Assembly (NCBI RefSeq): GCF_964656455.1
Contig: NC_135726.1
Span: 26,361,168 to 26,425,167 of the forward strand
DNA from: Halichoerus grypus
Taxonomy: Eukaryota > Chordata > Mammalia > Carnivora > Phocidae
Reading direction: 5' to 3'
DNA length: 64,000 nt
Shown here: one piece after another, positions 1 through 26,655 of the stretch
Layout of the letters: each line of letters opens with the position of its first letter
How positions within the stretch are numbered: position 1 is the first letter of the stretch
The notes under the pieces: generated by a model
The model's input: only the letters and a program-made list of their open reading frames with translations
Told to the model about the DNA's origin: nothing
The model's database searches: none
Program-made: the position numbers and the translations under genes

Positions 1-606
1 ACAAGTGTCCACGTGAATCTGAAGGACCCCTTGATCAAATGCACTGGTCTCCCTCACCCCCACCCCATCCCACTTCTACAGGTGGAGAAACTGAGGCCCA
101 GAAAGGGGCAGTGGCATACATGAGGTCCGTGACAGAGATGAGCCTAGAACTGATGCCTGGTGGGGGCAATTAACAAACAGCCAACAGACTAGAGAACGGC
201 AGTAGGGTCGCTGGACCACACTGACACGCTAATGGTCCTGACGCCCGTCCACGTGGTGGGAAAACCAGCCGTGCCCGCTGGGACAGGGAGGCGAGATAGG
301 CAGAGCAGTGGAGGTGCCCTGGGTTGGCATTGCCCGGAGAGAAAAGGACAGGAGAGAGGCTGGGGCACCGAAGGCGTTGGCCAGGGCGAGAGTAGGGCCA
401 TGGAACGGGCGCTGGGCAAGGGGAGAGGGGCTGGGGTGGGCGGTGGGGACAGTGAACAAGTGGTGGGATCAGGGGCTGGAGCCCCTTTTGGGACCGGAGA
501 AGTTTTGGAGTTGGACTCCTAGAGAGCGTGAGCTTGGCCTTGACACTAGAGAGCGTAGCAGCTATTGCTGATGACAAAGGGTGTGGCCACTGGTGTGATC
601 CGGTTG

Positions 607-770
607 GCATTTTTATTTTTTGACAGAGAGAGACACAGCGAGAGAGGGAACACAAGCAGGGGGAGTGGGAGAGGGAGAAGCAGGCTTCCCGCTGAGCAGG
701 GAGCCCGATGCGGGGCTCAATCCCAGGACCCTGGGATCATGACACGAGCCGAAGGCCGACGCCCAACGGA
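607..770 (-). repeat. Carnivore SINE, truncated
   Basis: The reverse-strand SINE body (gacagagagagacacagcga, then the GGGCTC..TGGGATCATGA core) lacks the tRNA-derived head that normally ends in ccacccaggcgcc. Confidence 0.85.
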
Positions 771-830
771 ATTTTTAAAAACTCCCTCTGGCTGCTGCAG
801 TTCCAAATGGATTTGAAGAAGGCACAGCTT

Positions 831-965
831 GGGCGCCTGGGTGGCTCAGTCGTTAAGCGTCTCCCTTCGGCTCAGGTCATGATCCTGGGATCCTGGGATC
901 GAGCCCCGCATGGGGCTCCCTGCTCAGTGGGAAGCCTGCTTCTCCCTCTGCCCTCCCCTTGCCGG
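831..965 (+). repeat. Carnivore SINE, 3'-truncated
   Basis: It starts with the gggcgcctgggtggctcag head and runs to the CT-rich segment, but lacks the A-rich tail. Confidence 0.88.
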
Positions 966-1772
966 GGGACAGGACAGGGAGACAGTGGCTAGGGTCGCCC
1001 AGGTGGTGGAAGATGATGGTGGTGGCCTACAGGTTAGTGGCAGCGTAGGAGGAAGGTGGCTAGCTCCTTGTGATGTGTGGCAGACAGACTGGACAGGACT
1101 TGGAGGTGGCGGGGGGGATGGGTGCAGATTCTAGAACGTCCTCCACAGCGTGAAGGGGTGAGGAAGTGCTCTTCTCCCAGAGGGGGCATCCAGAAGGAGA
1201 AGCCGGTTGTGGAGGGAATAGGAGAAGATGAGTTCCAGTTTGACGAGGCTGAGTCTGAGTTATCTGAGGAGCACCATGATAGAGGTGCACAGGGGTCTGG
1301 AGCATAGCCTGGGCTGGAGAGAGGGAGAGCCCTTCCAGCCTCTTAGGGGCAGGAAGGAGGGGGCCACAGGCCTGGGGGCAGGACCTGGAGGGCACGCCCA
1401 TCTGATGGCTTCCCTTTTCCTGGGAACTCTGACATGAGATCACCTGCTGAGAGTGAGGGGTTAGAGGTGGGAGGAGGGTGGAGAGGGGACAGAGAGGGTT
1501 GGCCGTGCGGTGTTGGGAGCAGTCGGTGTTGAGGCACTTGGCTGTGGAGCGGATGAGGGCCCCACCAGCGGGGCATAACAGGGGAAGGGCTGCCCATCAG
1601 GGCAGAGGGGCCTGGGGGGAGGGTCTGTGGGAGAGGCTAAGCCGAATGGGGAAGGGAGAGCATGAGGGGCATGACGTCCCAATGGGCTGCTGGAGGGGGT
1701 CAGGGTAAGACCACCATGGAGAGAGAGGGTGACAGGTTGGGGACAGAGAGGAGAAGGACATGTGTCTCACTT

Positions 1773-2002
1773 TTTAATTTTTTATTTTTATTTTTTAAAG
1801 ATTTTATTTATTTATTTGAGAGAGAGAATGAGATAGAGAGAGCATGAGAGGGGGGAGGGTCAGAGGGAGAAGCAGACTCCCTGCCGAGCAGGGAGCCCGG
1901 TGCGGCACTCGATCCCGGGACTCCAGGATCATGACCTGAGCCGAAGGCAGTCGCTTAACCAACTGAGCCACCCAGGCGCCCAACTGAGCCACCCAGGCGC
2001 CC
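1773..2002 (-). repeat. Full-length carnivore SINE with duplicated head
   Basis: The copy runs on the reverse strand between 8-bp direct repeats TCTCACTT (1765-1772 and 2003-2010). The 21-bp tRNA-derived head segment is present twice in tandem (1960-1980 and 1981-2001). Confidence 0.93.
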
Positions 2003-2089
2003 TCTCACTTCTTTTTAAAGTGCTGTGGCCCAGAATAGCAGGGCCCAGCAGTGGGACCTCTCACCACTGCCTCACCCCCGCCATTTAGA

Positions 2090-2285
2090 CTCTGGCTTAT
2101 TTCCATCCTAACACCAGAGCACCCCCACCTTACCCTGTACCTGGAATCAAATCTGGGCTTCAACCTTTCTGAGCCTCGACTTTCCTCTGGAGTAAATGGG
2201 AGCCGTTTCCCTGGAGTCTACTGAGAAGAATAAATGAGATAGTTCACATAAGACCATGGGCATGGCACCTGGCCTGCAGTCAGAC
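2090..2285 (+). repeat. MIR fossil
   Basis: The ctttctgagcctcgactttc and ataaatgagatagttcacat blocks fit MIR. Confidence 0.65.
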
Positions 2286-2329
2286 TTCCACAAATGTCAT
2301 TGCCATTGGTATCATATGCTGGGACGGAG

Positions 2330-2620
2330 ACAGTGGCCAAGAGCCAGCCCCAGTCCTCAGCAAACTCACAGCCTGGGGTGAGGACGGGGAGCAGGGGGGG
2401 GACACAGATAAATGGTAGGTGAGATTGATTACACTAGTGATGGAGACACAGGTGGGCTGGGCCACCTGGCCTGAGGCGGTCCTGGAGGACTTCTAGGAGG
2501 AGGTGATAAGTCAGATAAGTTTTAAGCCTGAGAAGAGTTAGCCCAGTGCAGGAAGAGGCAGGGAAGGCAGTCCTGGCAGTCAGTGTGCAAGCATGCTGCA
2601 CTTGGGGTAGAGATGGGGAG
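2330..2620 (-). repeat. L2 fossil
   Basis: Diverged reverse-strand L2 3' region (cagcaaactcacagcctggg, then gaggaggtgataagtcagat and gaagaggcagggaaggcag). Confidence 0.55.
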
Positions 2621-2904
2621 TAGTACAAGTCATTCACTGGGTGACATGGGACTTGAAGGTCAGGGACAGCAGATCAAGGTTTCAGATCAGCTGCCTTGGC
2701 TGCAGGGTGAAAGGACCTTGCAGGAGGGTGTCTGGAGGCCAGTGAGGAAGCAGTTACAGGCCCAGGCTCACCACTACAGCCTCAATGGGGCTTTTCGGGG
2801 CCAGACCGTTTCTCTCCTCCCGCTTTTGCCCTTGCTGTTTCCGCTGCCCGTTCTGCCTTTCCCATGGCTGAGCTTATGGGTATGGACAGATGGGGGCCAC
2901 GGCC

Positions 2905-16537
<13,633 letters not shown>

Positions 16538-16955
16538 AGCTCCCAGGGCCGGACAGGACTGGCCTGTGGCCGCAGGCCCCTGGGTGCCCGGGCTGACCGA
16601 TGAAGCTGCCTGTGCTCCCTGCCTCTCCCAGGGTGGGCGCCGGCGGCCCCACCCCAGCAACACCCCGTGGAAGGGAAGCCATGGCCTATGTATACATTAT
16701 ATGTGTATATTTTATATATGTGCGCGGGATCCTTGGACCCATTTGGTCTTATAAACACGGGACCACTCCAAGGCCCGGTCTCAGCACCCCCATCCACCCA
16801 GGACCTTCGTGCAGGGGCGAGGGGGATGTCAAAGGGGGCTGTGGGGGCCTCGGCCCAGGCTGCCTCTCTGAACCTTGGGGGTCAGGTGGAGCTGTTTACA
16901 GTACAATGTGATAAACCCAGTCTTTTGTAATAAATGGAGTTTGGGTTCTCGGGGC
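16538..16955 (+). other. CCDC102A: CCDC102A 3' UTR and poly(A) site
   Basis: The UTR of about 420 nt runs from the stop to just past an AATAAA signal at 16929-16934. A G/T-rich stretch follows from about 16940. An AT-rich tract at 16685-16720 lies inside the UTR. The exact cleavage position is inferred. Confidence 0.8.
16929..16934 (+). promoter_or_regulatory. CCDC102A poly(A) signal AATAAA
   Basis: A canonical hexamer lies 392 nt after the stop codon, with a GT-rich downstream element after it. Confidence 0.85.
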
Positions 16956-17184
16956 AGAGTCCTTGAGAGTGTGGCAGATGTGGGCAGGTGGTGTAGGGGA
17001 CAGCATCAGCCTGCGTCTGGCACCCAGCCTGAGTTCCGGAATGTCAAGTGACTTGCTAAATGAACGAATGTGAGAAAGAACGAATGGATGAACACCTGAG
17101 CTGCTCAGTGGTCTGGAATCCGGCTTCTGTGAGGGGAAGGAAAAGGTATGGTGTGTGTCTAATCTGGAGGAGAGGAGGCTGCAG

Positions 17185-17365
17185 TTCTGCACCGGATGAA
17201 TTCAAATCTCTGCCGCTGCCCCTTACTGGCTGTGCAACCATGGGGAAGTGACTTGACCTCTCTGAGCCTCAGTTTCTCCATCTCTAAATTGAGGCGTCTC
17301 CTACAGCTTGAGAATAAGCTGAGTTCATCTGGAACTCAGTAAAGGTTAGTTATTATTGAAATGCT
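17185..17365 (+). repeat. MIR fossil
   Basis: Forward MIR: gaagtgacttgacctctctg and agcctcagtttctccatctc. Confidence 0.8.
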
Positions 17366-17529
17366 TGAACGTATGCCTAGGAGAGGAGGTATTTGCCAGA
17401 TGGGCTGTCACAAGGGATGAAGTTCAGGCGACCAGAGGTAGGCATAAACACAGTAAATAACAAATCCTTTTATCTTTCCCCCAGCTCTGCTCTAGGTAAT
17501 GAAATTGCAGGTGATTTTAATTTTATTTT

Positions 17530-17744
17530 ATTTTATTTTATTTTATTTTATTTTTTTTAAGATTTTTTATTTATTTATTTGAGAGAGAGAGAATGAGAGA
17601 GAGAGCATGAGAGGGGGAAGGGTCAGAGGGAGAAGCAGACTCCCTGCCGAGCAGGGAGCCCGATGCGGGACTCGATCCAGGGACTCCAGGATCATGACCT
17701 GAGCCGAAGGCAGTCGCTTAACCAACTGAGCCACCCAGGCGCCC
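17530..17744 (-). repeat. Full-length carnivore SINE
   Basis: A reverse-strand copy with a (TTTTA)n tail region and a 13-bp target duplication ttaattttatttt at 17517-17529 and 17745-17757. Confidence 0.92.
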
Positions 17745-19184
17745 TTAATTTTATTTTTGATGCTTAATTTCTAAACCCTCTATAACCAGCAGATTTATAT
17801 TAAATCCAGTGGAAACTGTTATTCAGAACACAATAGTGTACGTTTTCGCATCTGCAGGTCGAGGTGGCATTGCGACACCTGCCCTTAATGAGATGCTCTA
17901 GATGAATTCTCGGCAGCAGGCCTGCTTTCTGCAGAAAGAGGCTCTGTCCACATGGTCTTAGCCAGCGGAAGAGGTGAGCTCCCTGTGCCCGAGAGGTGTG
18001 CAAGGAGCCGCTGAGGCCCTGTGCCTGTGGAGGGGAGCTCACTCAATGGCTTTCTCTCTTGTGGCTGTCTGAGGGGCCCCTAAGGACACAGTGCTGGGAC
18101 GCAGAGGGGCCCAGAGCCCAGCGGGTGGTACATCCGGGCCCAGAACGGTCCAGCTGTTGCCACGCCTAAACTAGGGCTGAAACTGGTGAGGTGGGGTTTG
18201 CTGTCGTGGCAGAGAGGCCCCAGGTTCCCTCCTGGGCTCTGAGGGGAAAGGAAGGAGTGGGCCACCCCCGGCCACGGGGAGCCATCCGCCACGGGTCTTT
18301 CCACACAAGCCAGGGCCCGCAGGAAAAAAAAAAAAAAAAGCTGTGGGAAGAGGGCCATTTCCTGCCAGGGGTCTTTCTGTTTTCTCTCCCAAACAGGAAG
18401 TTGGCCCCAGAAGAGGCTGAACTGCTGCCCTTTGACCCCCCCAGGAGCCAGGCCCTCACTGACAACAGCCCTGAGGGCCGCCTCCCCAGGCCCCAGGCGG
18501 ACCTGCCATTCCCAGACACAGAGCAGATCCGCCGGCGCAGCGGGCTCCCCCAGACTGCCTGGCACCTCCGGCCAGAGTGCTGAGCAGGGGCCCCGTTCCC
18601 ACCCCTGTGTGCGGGCAGGGCCGCTCCAGAGAATGTCAGCGAGGAGAGGGTCTGGCCTCCCACCTCACTGTCCAGAGGAGAACCAGTCTCGGGAGGGGAG
18701 ACACAGCCACGGACCACAGGGCTGGAAGATTCTCCAGGCCTGGAATGCGCTGCCTCTCTTGCATCCCTTTGTTCACGGGGGCAGCCTCTGCCAACAGAAG
18801 CGTCAGCTGTGGCTCCCGACATGCTTTAAAAACGCTATTATATGCATGCTAGTTTAGTAATGGGGAGTTTCTCAGAAAAATGCAGGTTTCCTTCTCGTGA
18901 GGAGTCAGCACGTCGGCCCACACTGGGTTCACACTCCCGTGGGGTCGTGGCCCCCGGGCAGGGAAGCGGGTGCTGCCCGGAGCGGGGCACAGGCACCTCG
19001 GGGGGCCACAGTCCCCACCACTCCCTGCAGCCTTACTCTGCATGCGCCTTATTTATATATGGCCGCCCGGAGGCCATGTGAGCCTTCTTCCACTGGCCCG
19101 AAGTCAGCGTGAGCTCTGGGGGGCCGGGCCCACGGGTCGGCCGTGGGCTCCGAGCTCGTGCACGCAGGGGCGACTGCCAAGACC

Positions 19185-19355
19185 AGTTAACACTTACGGA
19201 GCCACACCACGTGCCTCACACCCTTTGAGGCTGGCCCTACCGTGTCTTCCCTCTTTTGATCAAGGATGCAGAGCCTCAGAGGGAGCAAGTAACTAGCCCA
19301 AGGCCACACAGCTCATCGGTGAGGATGCTGGCGTTCAGGTCAGATGGATCGGAGG
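19185..19355 (-). repeat. MIR fossil
   Basis: Reverse MIR: gagcctcagagggagcaagt and agcccaaggccacacagctc. Confidence 0.75.
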
Positions 19356-20139
19356 CCAGAGCCCGAGCTCCTGATCACGGCTCCCACACCCCACCCCTCT
19401 AAGGCAAGGCCCCACATGGTACGGCCCCTGCCCTCCGCTGTGGCCCCACCACCCTCCACTTGGCCCAAAAGCCTGCAGCTCCAGTCCCGTTGAGCTCCCC
19501 GAGGCCACCAGAATCGCCCCACCCCTGTCAAAGTCCCACCAGCCCTTCCAAGCTGAGCTACTTGGTTCATTCGAAGAGTGGTAGCGGGCTGTGTACTTGT
19601 CTGCTTCTGCCGTCCCACCAGATGCTCCTGGAGGCCAGAGAATCCTGCCAGCAGCCAGCAAGGTAGCCTGGGCTTAGTGGGCATCTGTGAAAGAGGGGAG
19701 GGGAGGGAGGGAAGGAAGACGGATGGCATGCTAGAAGGCTGAAGCCAGAACCGCGCCGCCCCCCCCCACTCCAGCCCCACCACAGTGCCTGCAGGACCGG
19801 TCCTGGATGGGTCCGGGTGCTGCTCAGATAAGAAGTCTCCCAGGGCAGATGGTCCAGTACCAAAAGCCCCAGCAGCGCAGGGGCAGGGCCTGGAGTGCCC
19901 GGGCAGGCTAGAGAACCGGCTGGGCCAGACTGCCCCTCCTCCCCCTGCAGGGATGGGCTGGGGGCCCTGGGGTTGGCCGCCCCTTGCTCTCCCTCCGGCA
20001 GAGGTCATGTTGCCAGCCTGACTCTAGGGGGGTGGGGGGCAGTCTCTAGGGTTACCTGCATGGAAGTTCGGGCCCAGGAGTGACCCTGCACCCCAGCCCT
20101 CCAGATCAACGTGGCATCTAGCCCCAGCTCTTTCAGATG

Positions 20140-20265
20140 GGGGTGTGGGGGAGGTGTGGCTGTGTCTCTTGGCAAGCCCCTGTCCCTCTCTGGGCTTTCA
20201 TTCCCCAATCTGTAAAATGAGCACAATAGCAACTGGGTTGTCCAAACCCACACCCGATAATATGA
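20140..20265 (+). repeat. MIR fossil
   Basis: Forward MIR core: ccctctctgggctttcattc and ccccaatctgtaaaatgagc. Confidence 0.7.
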
Positions 20266-21079
20266 CTTTACAGTTAGTGTTATTTTTCTGGCTTTTCCTC
20301 TGCTCTGCATTCCCTCCCAAGAACCCAGTGCCCTGTCTGCCTGGGGCCTGCCAGCCACCCTGGGCACCCTTCTGGGGCAGTGAGGGGGATATTGGAGGCA
20401 GAGGCGGCACCCATGAACCAGCTGCAGCTCTCAGCCCCCTACCCAACCACCACCCAGCTCCTCTGCCTACTAATTGCAGGGTTGCGAGATGCCAGCTTCC
20501 TCCCAGGCCCCAGGCGGACTCCTCCCCATGGAGCAGGGCTCCCTGGAAAGCCTCCCAGCTCTCCTCCAACTGCACAGACCCAGCTGCATTGAGGGCTGTC
20601 TCCATGGTGCTCAGACCCCCCCCCCCCCGCCCTTCCGCAGGAGGTAGCCTAAAGAGGTGTAAACATGAAGCCTTCCTCCGTGGTTTTCCCACTTCCCAGG
20701 CTTCCCAAAGTCAGAGGAGCGCATCCTAGCCTTTCCTTCCCCCACTCAAGAACTAGCCGTGGCTCCCCACTGCTGGACAAATAGAGTCTCACTCCACATC
20801 CTGGCCTTGGGGGTGCTCTCTACATGCCCTTAAGCACGTTCCCCAAGTCTCCTTGGTCTCAGGTCCAGACGGGCCCGTTGCTATGGTCTTTCTCCCAACC
20901 CCACTGGCTTCACCAGCACTGTCTCTGCCCCTGCACCAGTGGCCTGGTCGGACTGGGTGACAGCTCTGTGGCGAGCTCACCCCTGGCCCTCCAGCTCTGA
21001 GGGCAGGGGTCCTGCCTCTGGGAATTTGGATCTCCCCAAGTGAGGAGGGAGGGGATCATTCAGAGCTGACGCTCCTCCT

Positions 21080-21210
21080 CCAGGGAGTCATTTAATTTTT
21101 GTCTTTACAACCTGGGAGGTGGGCAATGGCATGACGGGGAAAGCGAGGCCCAGAGAGGGAAGAGACCAGCCAGTGGATGACAGGACAGGGATCTGAACCC
21201 AGGCAAGCAC
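21080..21210 (-). repeat. MIR fossil
   Basis: Reverse MIR: gcgaggcccagagagggaag and ggatctgaacccaggcaagc. A further weak match lies at 21390-21490. Confidence 0.7.
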
Positions 21211-22154
21211 AGGCCGCTGTTCTCAGCTACAGCCTGCAGTGTGGGGCTGGGGGCTGGGGGCTGGGCCGGTGCAGAGCAGGCGGGAGGGAGGGAGGGAGGA
21301 GGAAGCTGATGATGCAGGGAACCGGGGACATCAAGCCCTCTTCCCTGCAGATACTCTGCAAGGCCCTCTCTCCTCCCGCAAGGCACTTTAGCCTCTAACT
21401 TAGGCAGCTCGGAGTGGGGAATCTCATTACCTGGCTGAGTAAACTGGGGTCCAGAGAGCAAAGCAGCCTATGCAAGGTCCCCCAGCAACCGTGACCTGGG
21501 ACGCCCCAGGCCCTTTTAATAGTGTTGTGATCTTTCACTCCTTTGACCTCCATTATAATAAGTCAAGACAGCGAGTGGCGCTCTTCTACCCCTGCTAGGC
21601 GCCTGTACCCCTAACCTGCCTTCCTGAGCCTGCCTCCGTTTCTACACATGTACCGTGGGGTGCTGTGGGGATTAGAAAGCCCGTTTGCCAAGCTCCCAGC
21701 ACGGGGTTCAGCTCCCAGCAGTACAGTTTGCTTTTGTCCAAGGGCCCCATCGTGTCTGTGTGCAAGCGCCGTGCACTTGTCCCTGGGGCGTGGGGATCTC
21801 GGGATCTTTGTCTGGGATCTGCCTCCAGCTGCATGCACCGCCCCCTCAGCCCCGCTCAGTCGCCCAGTCTCTTCATTCCAGGATGGAATGAGGTTCAGGG
21901 GGGTAGCCCTGGGAAAACGAAGGCACCTAGTCCGTGCCTGGACCACCAGCTCCTTCCCCGCCAACCCCACCCCAGTGGCTGACAAACTGGAATTCTGTGT
22001 GTGATGAAATCCCTTGGGATGTGGCTGGTGGGAATCCCTTATGGGATAAAGTTTATCTGATCCCCCAGTGCCCCCAAGGGCTGAAGTGAGGAAGCTGCCA
22101 AGCGGAGGAGGGTGGGGTCAGAGAGAAATCAGGTGCCACGCCAGGCAGTCTGCC

Positions 22155-22300
22155 TCTGACTTCCTTTGATGCTCATGACAGCCCGGTGAGGTGTCACAAT
22201 TATTCTCCCACCTTAGTGGGTGAGAACACTGAGGCTGAGACCCCCAGCGGCTTCCCCAGGTGTCCCAGCCGCTGAGAAGCAGGATTTGGACCAGGGCCAC
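22155..22300 (-). repeat. MIR fossil
   Basis: Reverse MIR: gctcatgacagcccggtgag and gagaacactgaggctgagac. Confidence 0.65.
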
Positions 22301-22439
22301 TGTTGTCCAGAGCTGGTGCTGGAACCTCCGTACCAGCAACTCCTGGGGCACTCTGCATGTACCACGTGCCCCTCCCCAGCCTCCGGGGCCCTGGGAGGAC
22401 TGGATGGCGTCTCTTTTCATCTCCCACCATGTCCCCCTC

Positions 22440-22850
22440 TTTTACTGCGTCCCAGCCCGCTGGCTTCCTTTTTACTCTTTCAGTACCCCAAGTCTGTTCC
22501 CGCCTCAGGGCTCTAGGTATGCTGTTCCTTCTACCCTGAAACTTCTTTCCCTCCACATCCTTCCCTGGCTCCTCTAGCCTCACGGAAATTCCCTCTCCTG
22601 TGCCCATGAACCTCCATCTCAGTCCCTTGACATTGATTTTTCTGGATGGCTTCTCCTTTTGCAATTGCCGATTTATTCACCTGGCTGGTGCTGACTTCCC
22701 ACTCCCTTCCAGCCCTTGAATGCTCTGAGGGCTAGGATTTTGGGTCCTTTTTAGTCACCTTTATAACCAGCACCTACACCTACCACCTAGAAGGAGCTCA
22801 CTGAGTGTTCAGTGAATGGATGAATGAATGAGTAAGCGGATGAGCAAATG
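22440..22850 (+). repeat. L2 3' end
   Basis: Forward L2 3' end: tatgctgttccttctaccct, gctctgagggctaggatttt, and a terminal gaatggatgaatgaatgagt. Confidence 0.65.
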
Positions 22851-25129
22851 AATGAGGGACCCTCCATGCTCCCTCTCAGGCCCCTGCTCTTTGTGCCCAA
22901 GGCCAGTCCCAGAGGCTCAGGTCGGTCAAAGGCAGCAAGAGATGAAGTTATAAAGCAGGGCAGGCAAATGGAGTGTGCAAAGTTTTTTGAGAGGAAACTC
23001 AAAGATGCAGTGCTATTAAAAATTGATATTTCAATGAGATAATCCCTCTCCTAGGCTTTTAATTGATTGTCTAAAAAGCCTTCCTCTGTTGTTATGCTTC
23101 TTTATTTGCAGGGACCATTAATTTTTTTTATGGACGATCAAACCCAGATAGAGTGGAAAGGCTACCGCATGGCTCATCCCAAAACAGTCACCAAGGCGCC
23201 AGGGACAACATCTAGGGGTCGACCAGGACAGGTGAGTTGGCCACGGGGCTGGCCCTAGATCTGGATATGGGGAAGAGGGGGAGCCCCTGCCCTCCCTGAA
23301 CATACACGCACACCTGCCGCTGCCCCCAGCCCCCCGCGGGCCTGCGTGAAGGGAGGAGGAGCAGGTGGGGGCTCCATAAGGGTGTAAGCCAACCGCTGTG
23401 AGGCAGATCCCACTGTGGGAATGGGGACCCCTGGGAGCCCCCCTTTGCCACTGGTGGCCAGTCCCCCACCACGCCAGACCTCCGCTCCCCATCTGTTCCT
23501 TGCAGCGTGGGGCTACAGGTAGACAAGGAAGAGTAGGCGGGTAGGCGTCAGCACCTCTAGGTTCTGTCATTTCTTCCCAGAGGGGGTGACACTGGCAGAC
23601 TTTGAGGGCCAAGCACAGAGCCAGGAAGGGCCACTGTTGCTCACACCTTTGTTCACTTCAGCATTCCTCTCCTGGCTTTGCAGGCAGCCCTCAGATCTAC
23701 ACCCCCTCCCCGCCCAGAGGGACCTTGGCCGCCTTCTTTCTGCTTCCTCTGACTCTGGCTCTGAATCAGCCCCTGTGCCCTGCTGCCAAACTTGTGGCCG
23801 TGGACGTGTTCTGGGTCTGCCAGGTCTCTGGCCACATCTGCTTCTCCCCTCCTCTCCGCTCCCCGCCCCATCCATCCACACGGTCAGCCTGACAGGTGGC
23901 CCCAGAGGGTCCCCGCTACAGTGACAATGGGGCTGGGCTGGGCTGGGCTGGCCCCTGGTTCTTTCTTAACTGATGCGCCCATGAGCTGGCCTCCCTCACC
24001 TCCTCTCTGCTGCTCCACGCTCCTGACATCTCTTTTCTAGAAGGGAGAGGCCAAGCAGGGCCTGTGGCCTGTGCAGTCACAGCGGGCCCAGTGCTCGGAA
24101 GGACCTCTTGCTTGGTTTAATGCTCTGTTGTTTAATTCTAAAGGGAGTCCCGCAGTTTTGTTTTGCACTAGGCCCCACCGATTACGTACCAAGTTCTGCT
24201 CCAAGGGACGGACCTGCTTCCGGCAATGACCAGAGGGTGGGTCCCCAGGGCAGAGCACCCCCGCCTTTAGCCATCACCAGCTCCCCGGAGGACTAACCTC
24301 ATCCCCATATCTTTTCCCCACCTTCCCCACGTCCCCCTCAGCTCAGAAGCCCTCCCGGCTCTCATCACCTCTCTGTGAGGGCCCCCCAGAGGACGAGCAC
24401 GTTAGTGGGGAATGTCTTCTCCAGGCATCTCTCCGTCTCAGACTTGGGGTGGGGGCTCAGAGGAAGACAAGGGCGTCCTCAGATCCATGTGTTTACCCCA
24501 GATAGGTACGACTCCTGGCAAGTAGCCCTCTGGACGCCTCAGAGCGGATGAGGCACAAGTCTGTTTAAGCCATCCGTGGAATTCACACTAGCCTTTGGTC
24601 TACATGGGTTTTCTTCAGGCAGCGGCTACGGCTGCTTTGGCCTCATGGGCCCTGGAGACGTGCATGAACTCAGGTGGCAGAGGGTTAGAGCTCTCCCCCA
24701 CCCCAGAGCAGCCTGGCACAATGTAGCCAAAACAGACGGGTCACTGGCAGAAGCCTGGAAGCACACGGAGCATATAAGCATGGCTGCAAACGTTTAACCA
24801 CACCGGGCTCCTTGTGACATTGTTTACAAAGCCAAATGCGGAGAGAGCTAAATGGCCAGCAGTCGGGGGCCAGTCAAATAAATGAGGTTACCTTTCTCCT
24901 GGGGGACGCCAGACAATCAGCCAAATCGGCCTTGTTAAAGAGGGGGTGGGTGCAGAATCAGATTTGAGTGGAGCGCACAACATGGGCTTGGCTTTCTTGC
25001 TCTACATGTGGAAGAATCAATACCATGGTGTTGGGCTCTGGGTTTTTCTTCTTTCTTCTGACTCTCTTGGCTCCTGGTGGCTAGTCACCAAGGGGTCAGA
25101 GACACTTGACTTCCCGAGGATCTGTCCCC

Positions 25130-25810
25130 TGCCGCCACCCCTCTCACTACCCAAGCCCCACCGCCTCTCTCCTGCAAGACTTGCCTTGGCTTCCTGTCTT
25201 GCCCCTGCCCCTCCCGCCCCAGTTCCATTCAGGCCCCTCCATCCAGTCTCTTAGGGCAGCCCGAAGGACTTTTTCAAAATGGGAGTTGGATCCTGTCTCC
25301 TTCCCTATTTAAAAACCCTTGACAAATTCCCCATTTCTATTAAGATGAACACCAAACCCTTGAACTGGCCTTCAGGGCTCTCTGTGTGGCCACCCTCACG
25401 GAGCACCATCCTTCCCCTCTTTCTTCTGCGTTGCAGCCACTCCAGTCTCCTCCCACAGTCATATACAGAACAGAATCTCTTCTGCCACAGGGCCTTTGCA
25501 CGTGAGTTTCCCCCAACCCAGAACACTCCACCCTCCTCCCCTCTTCACCTAGTTAACTCACTCTTGCTTTCATCACTTTCTCGGGACACCTTCCCAGACA
25601 GGTCAGCTCTCCCCGTATCTCTTCTAGCCCCAGATAACCCCTCCCTCACCCTCTCTGCCCTTCCCACAGTCGCAGCTACAACTGAGTTCTGAGATCAATG
25701 CCTGTCGCTTTCACTAGACCATGAACTCCTCAAGGGCCGGCTTGTTCTCGTTGTGCCCCGTGCCTGGCACAGAGTAGGTGCTCACATGTTTGTTGAATGA
25801 GTCAATGAAC
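25130..25810 (+). repeat. L2 3' end, long copy
   Basis: The forward copy runs through agggcctttgcacgtgagtt, cgggacaccttcccagacag and gtgcctggcacagagtaggt to the terminal gttgaatgagtcaatgaacc. Confidence 0.8.
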
Positions 25811-26504
25811 CAAGGAGGGAAGGCTGGCTCAAGCACTCAGCCTCCCTCCCTGGCTGGCTAGCAGGCCCGTCCAGGGACCAGCCTGTCAGACCTGCTATTA
25901 GCATATCACACGAGTGCTCGGGGGAAGGCAGCCTGGGGGACCCAGGAGAAGTGCCCGCAGAGCCGTGGGCTGGGAGGCGGGGCTGGAACGGCTGCCTCCT
26001 TCCGGAGAGCTGCTCTCTGCATCCATCGGAAATTGCCCCTGGCCCAGCCTCCTTTAGAGGAAGCAGAGGGAGCAAGGGGGCCCCATCTCCTTCCTCTCCA
26101 ACCACCTCCTGGTCGGTCCCCTTTGATGTGAAGGTTCCTGGGGAGGCTGGTTTGTGTCACTGTGGAGCTGGGGGAGGGAGACAGTCTGGGGCCTCGGCTT
26201 AAGTGGTGAACTGACCTTGGAGGGCAGAGGGCCTGGGGCTCCCACAAACGCCAGCATCCCCCCAACACCATTTGAAAAGAAGTCATCAGTCTGAGGACTG
26301 CGGCCGGTTTGCTCAGCGTTCCGGGGACTCCTCGAGCCTCCAGATTTCACCTCCTCTGACACTCGCTCTGTCAAGCCCGCCCTTTTCCCAAGAGCGGTGG
26401 GGAGGGCGGGTGAGGAACTTGCAGGTGGCCTCCTAGGGGACCAACATGGACAAGGATTCCCATCCTTCTAGGTAATGTCAAGGCCCCAAGAAACAGAGAC
26501 CGCA

Positions 26505-26655
26505 TGGTCCCCAGTTCAAGTTCTGACATGACTGCGTCATCCTGAACAGATTCTTCTATTTACTGGGCCTCAGTTTTTCTACCCGTGAATTGGGGATTGC
26601 AGTATATACTCTGGATTGCTACTGTGAGGTTTAATAGGCTGGTACGGTGTTTCCC
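26505..26655 (+). repeat. MIR fossil
   Basis: Forward MIR: ccccagttcaagttctgaca and ctgggcctcagtttttctac. Confidence 0.7.

Larger units (their letters stand above)
17760..25120. other. Intergenic DNA without genes
   Basis: No splice-bounded coding exon was seen. The region is mostly unique, moderately GC-rich sequence with the MIR and L2 fossils listed separately, an A17 tract at 18324-18340 and a C-run at 20618-20629. Open frames here (for example around 18170-18820 and 19340-20008) have no family signature. Confidence 0.6.

Noticed and set aside
1773..2002. tRNA gene
   Set aside because: The tRNA-like head belongs to the carnivore SINE family, with an A-rich tail and target duplication. 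It is not a functional tRNA.
18324..18340. A17 tract as a tail-only insertion
   Set aside because: No flanking direct repeat was found, so simple slippage is as likely.
23932..23952. Switch-like GGGCT repeat
   Set aside because: Only four short units in intergenic DNA, with no immunoglobulin context.
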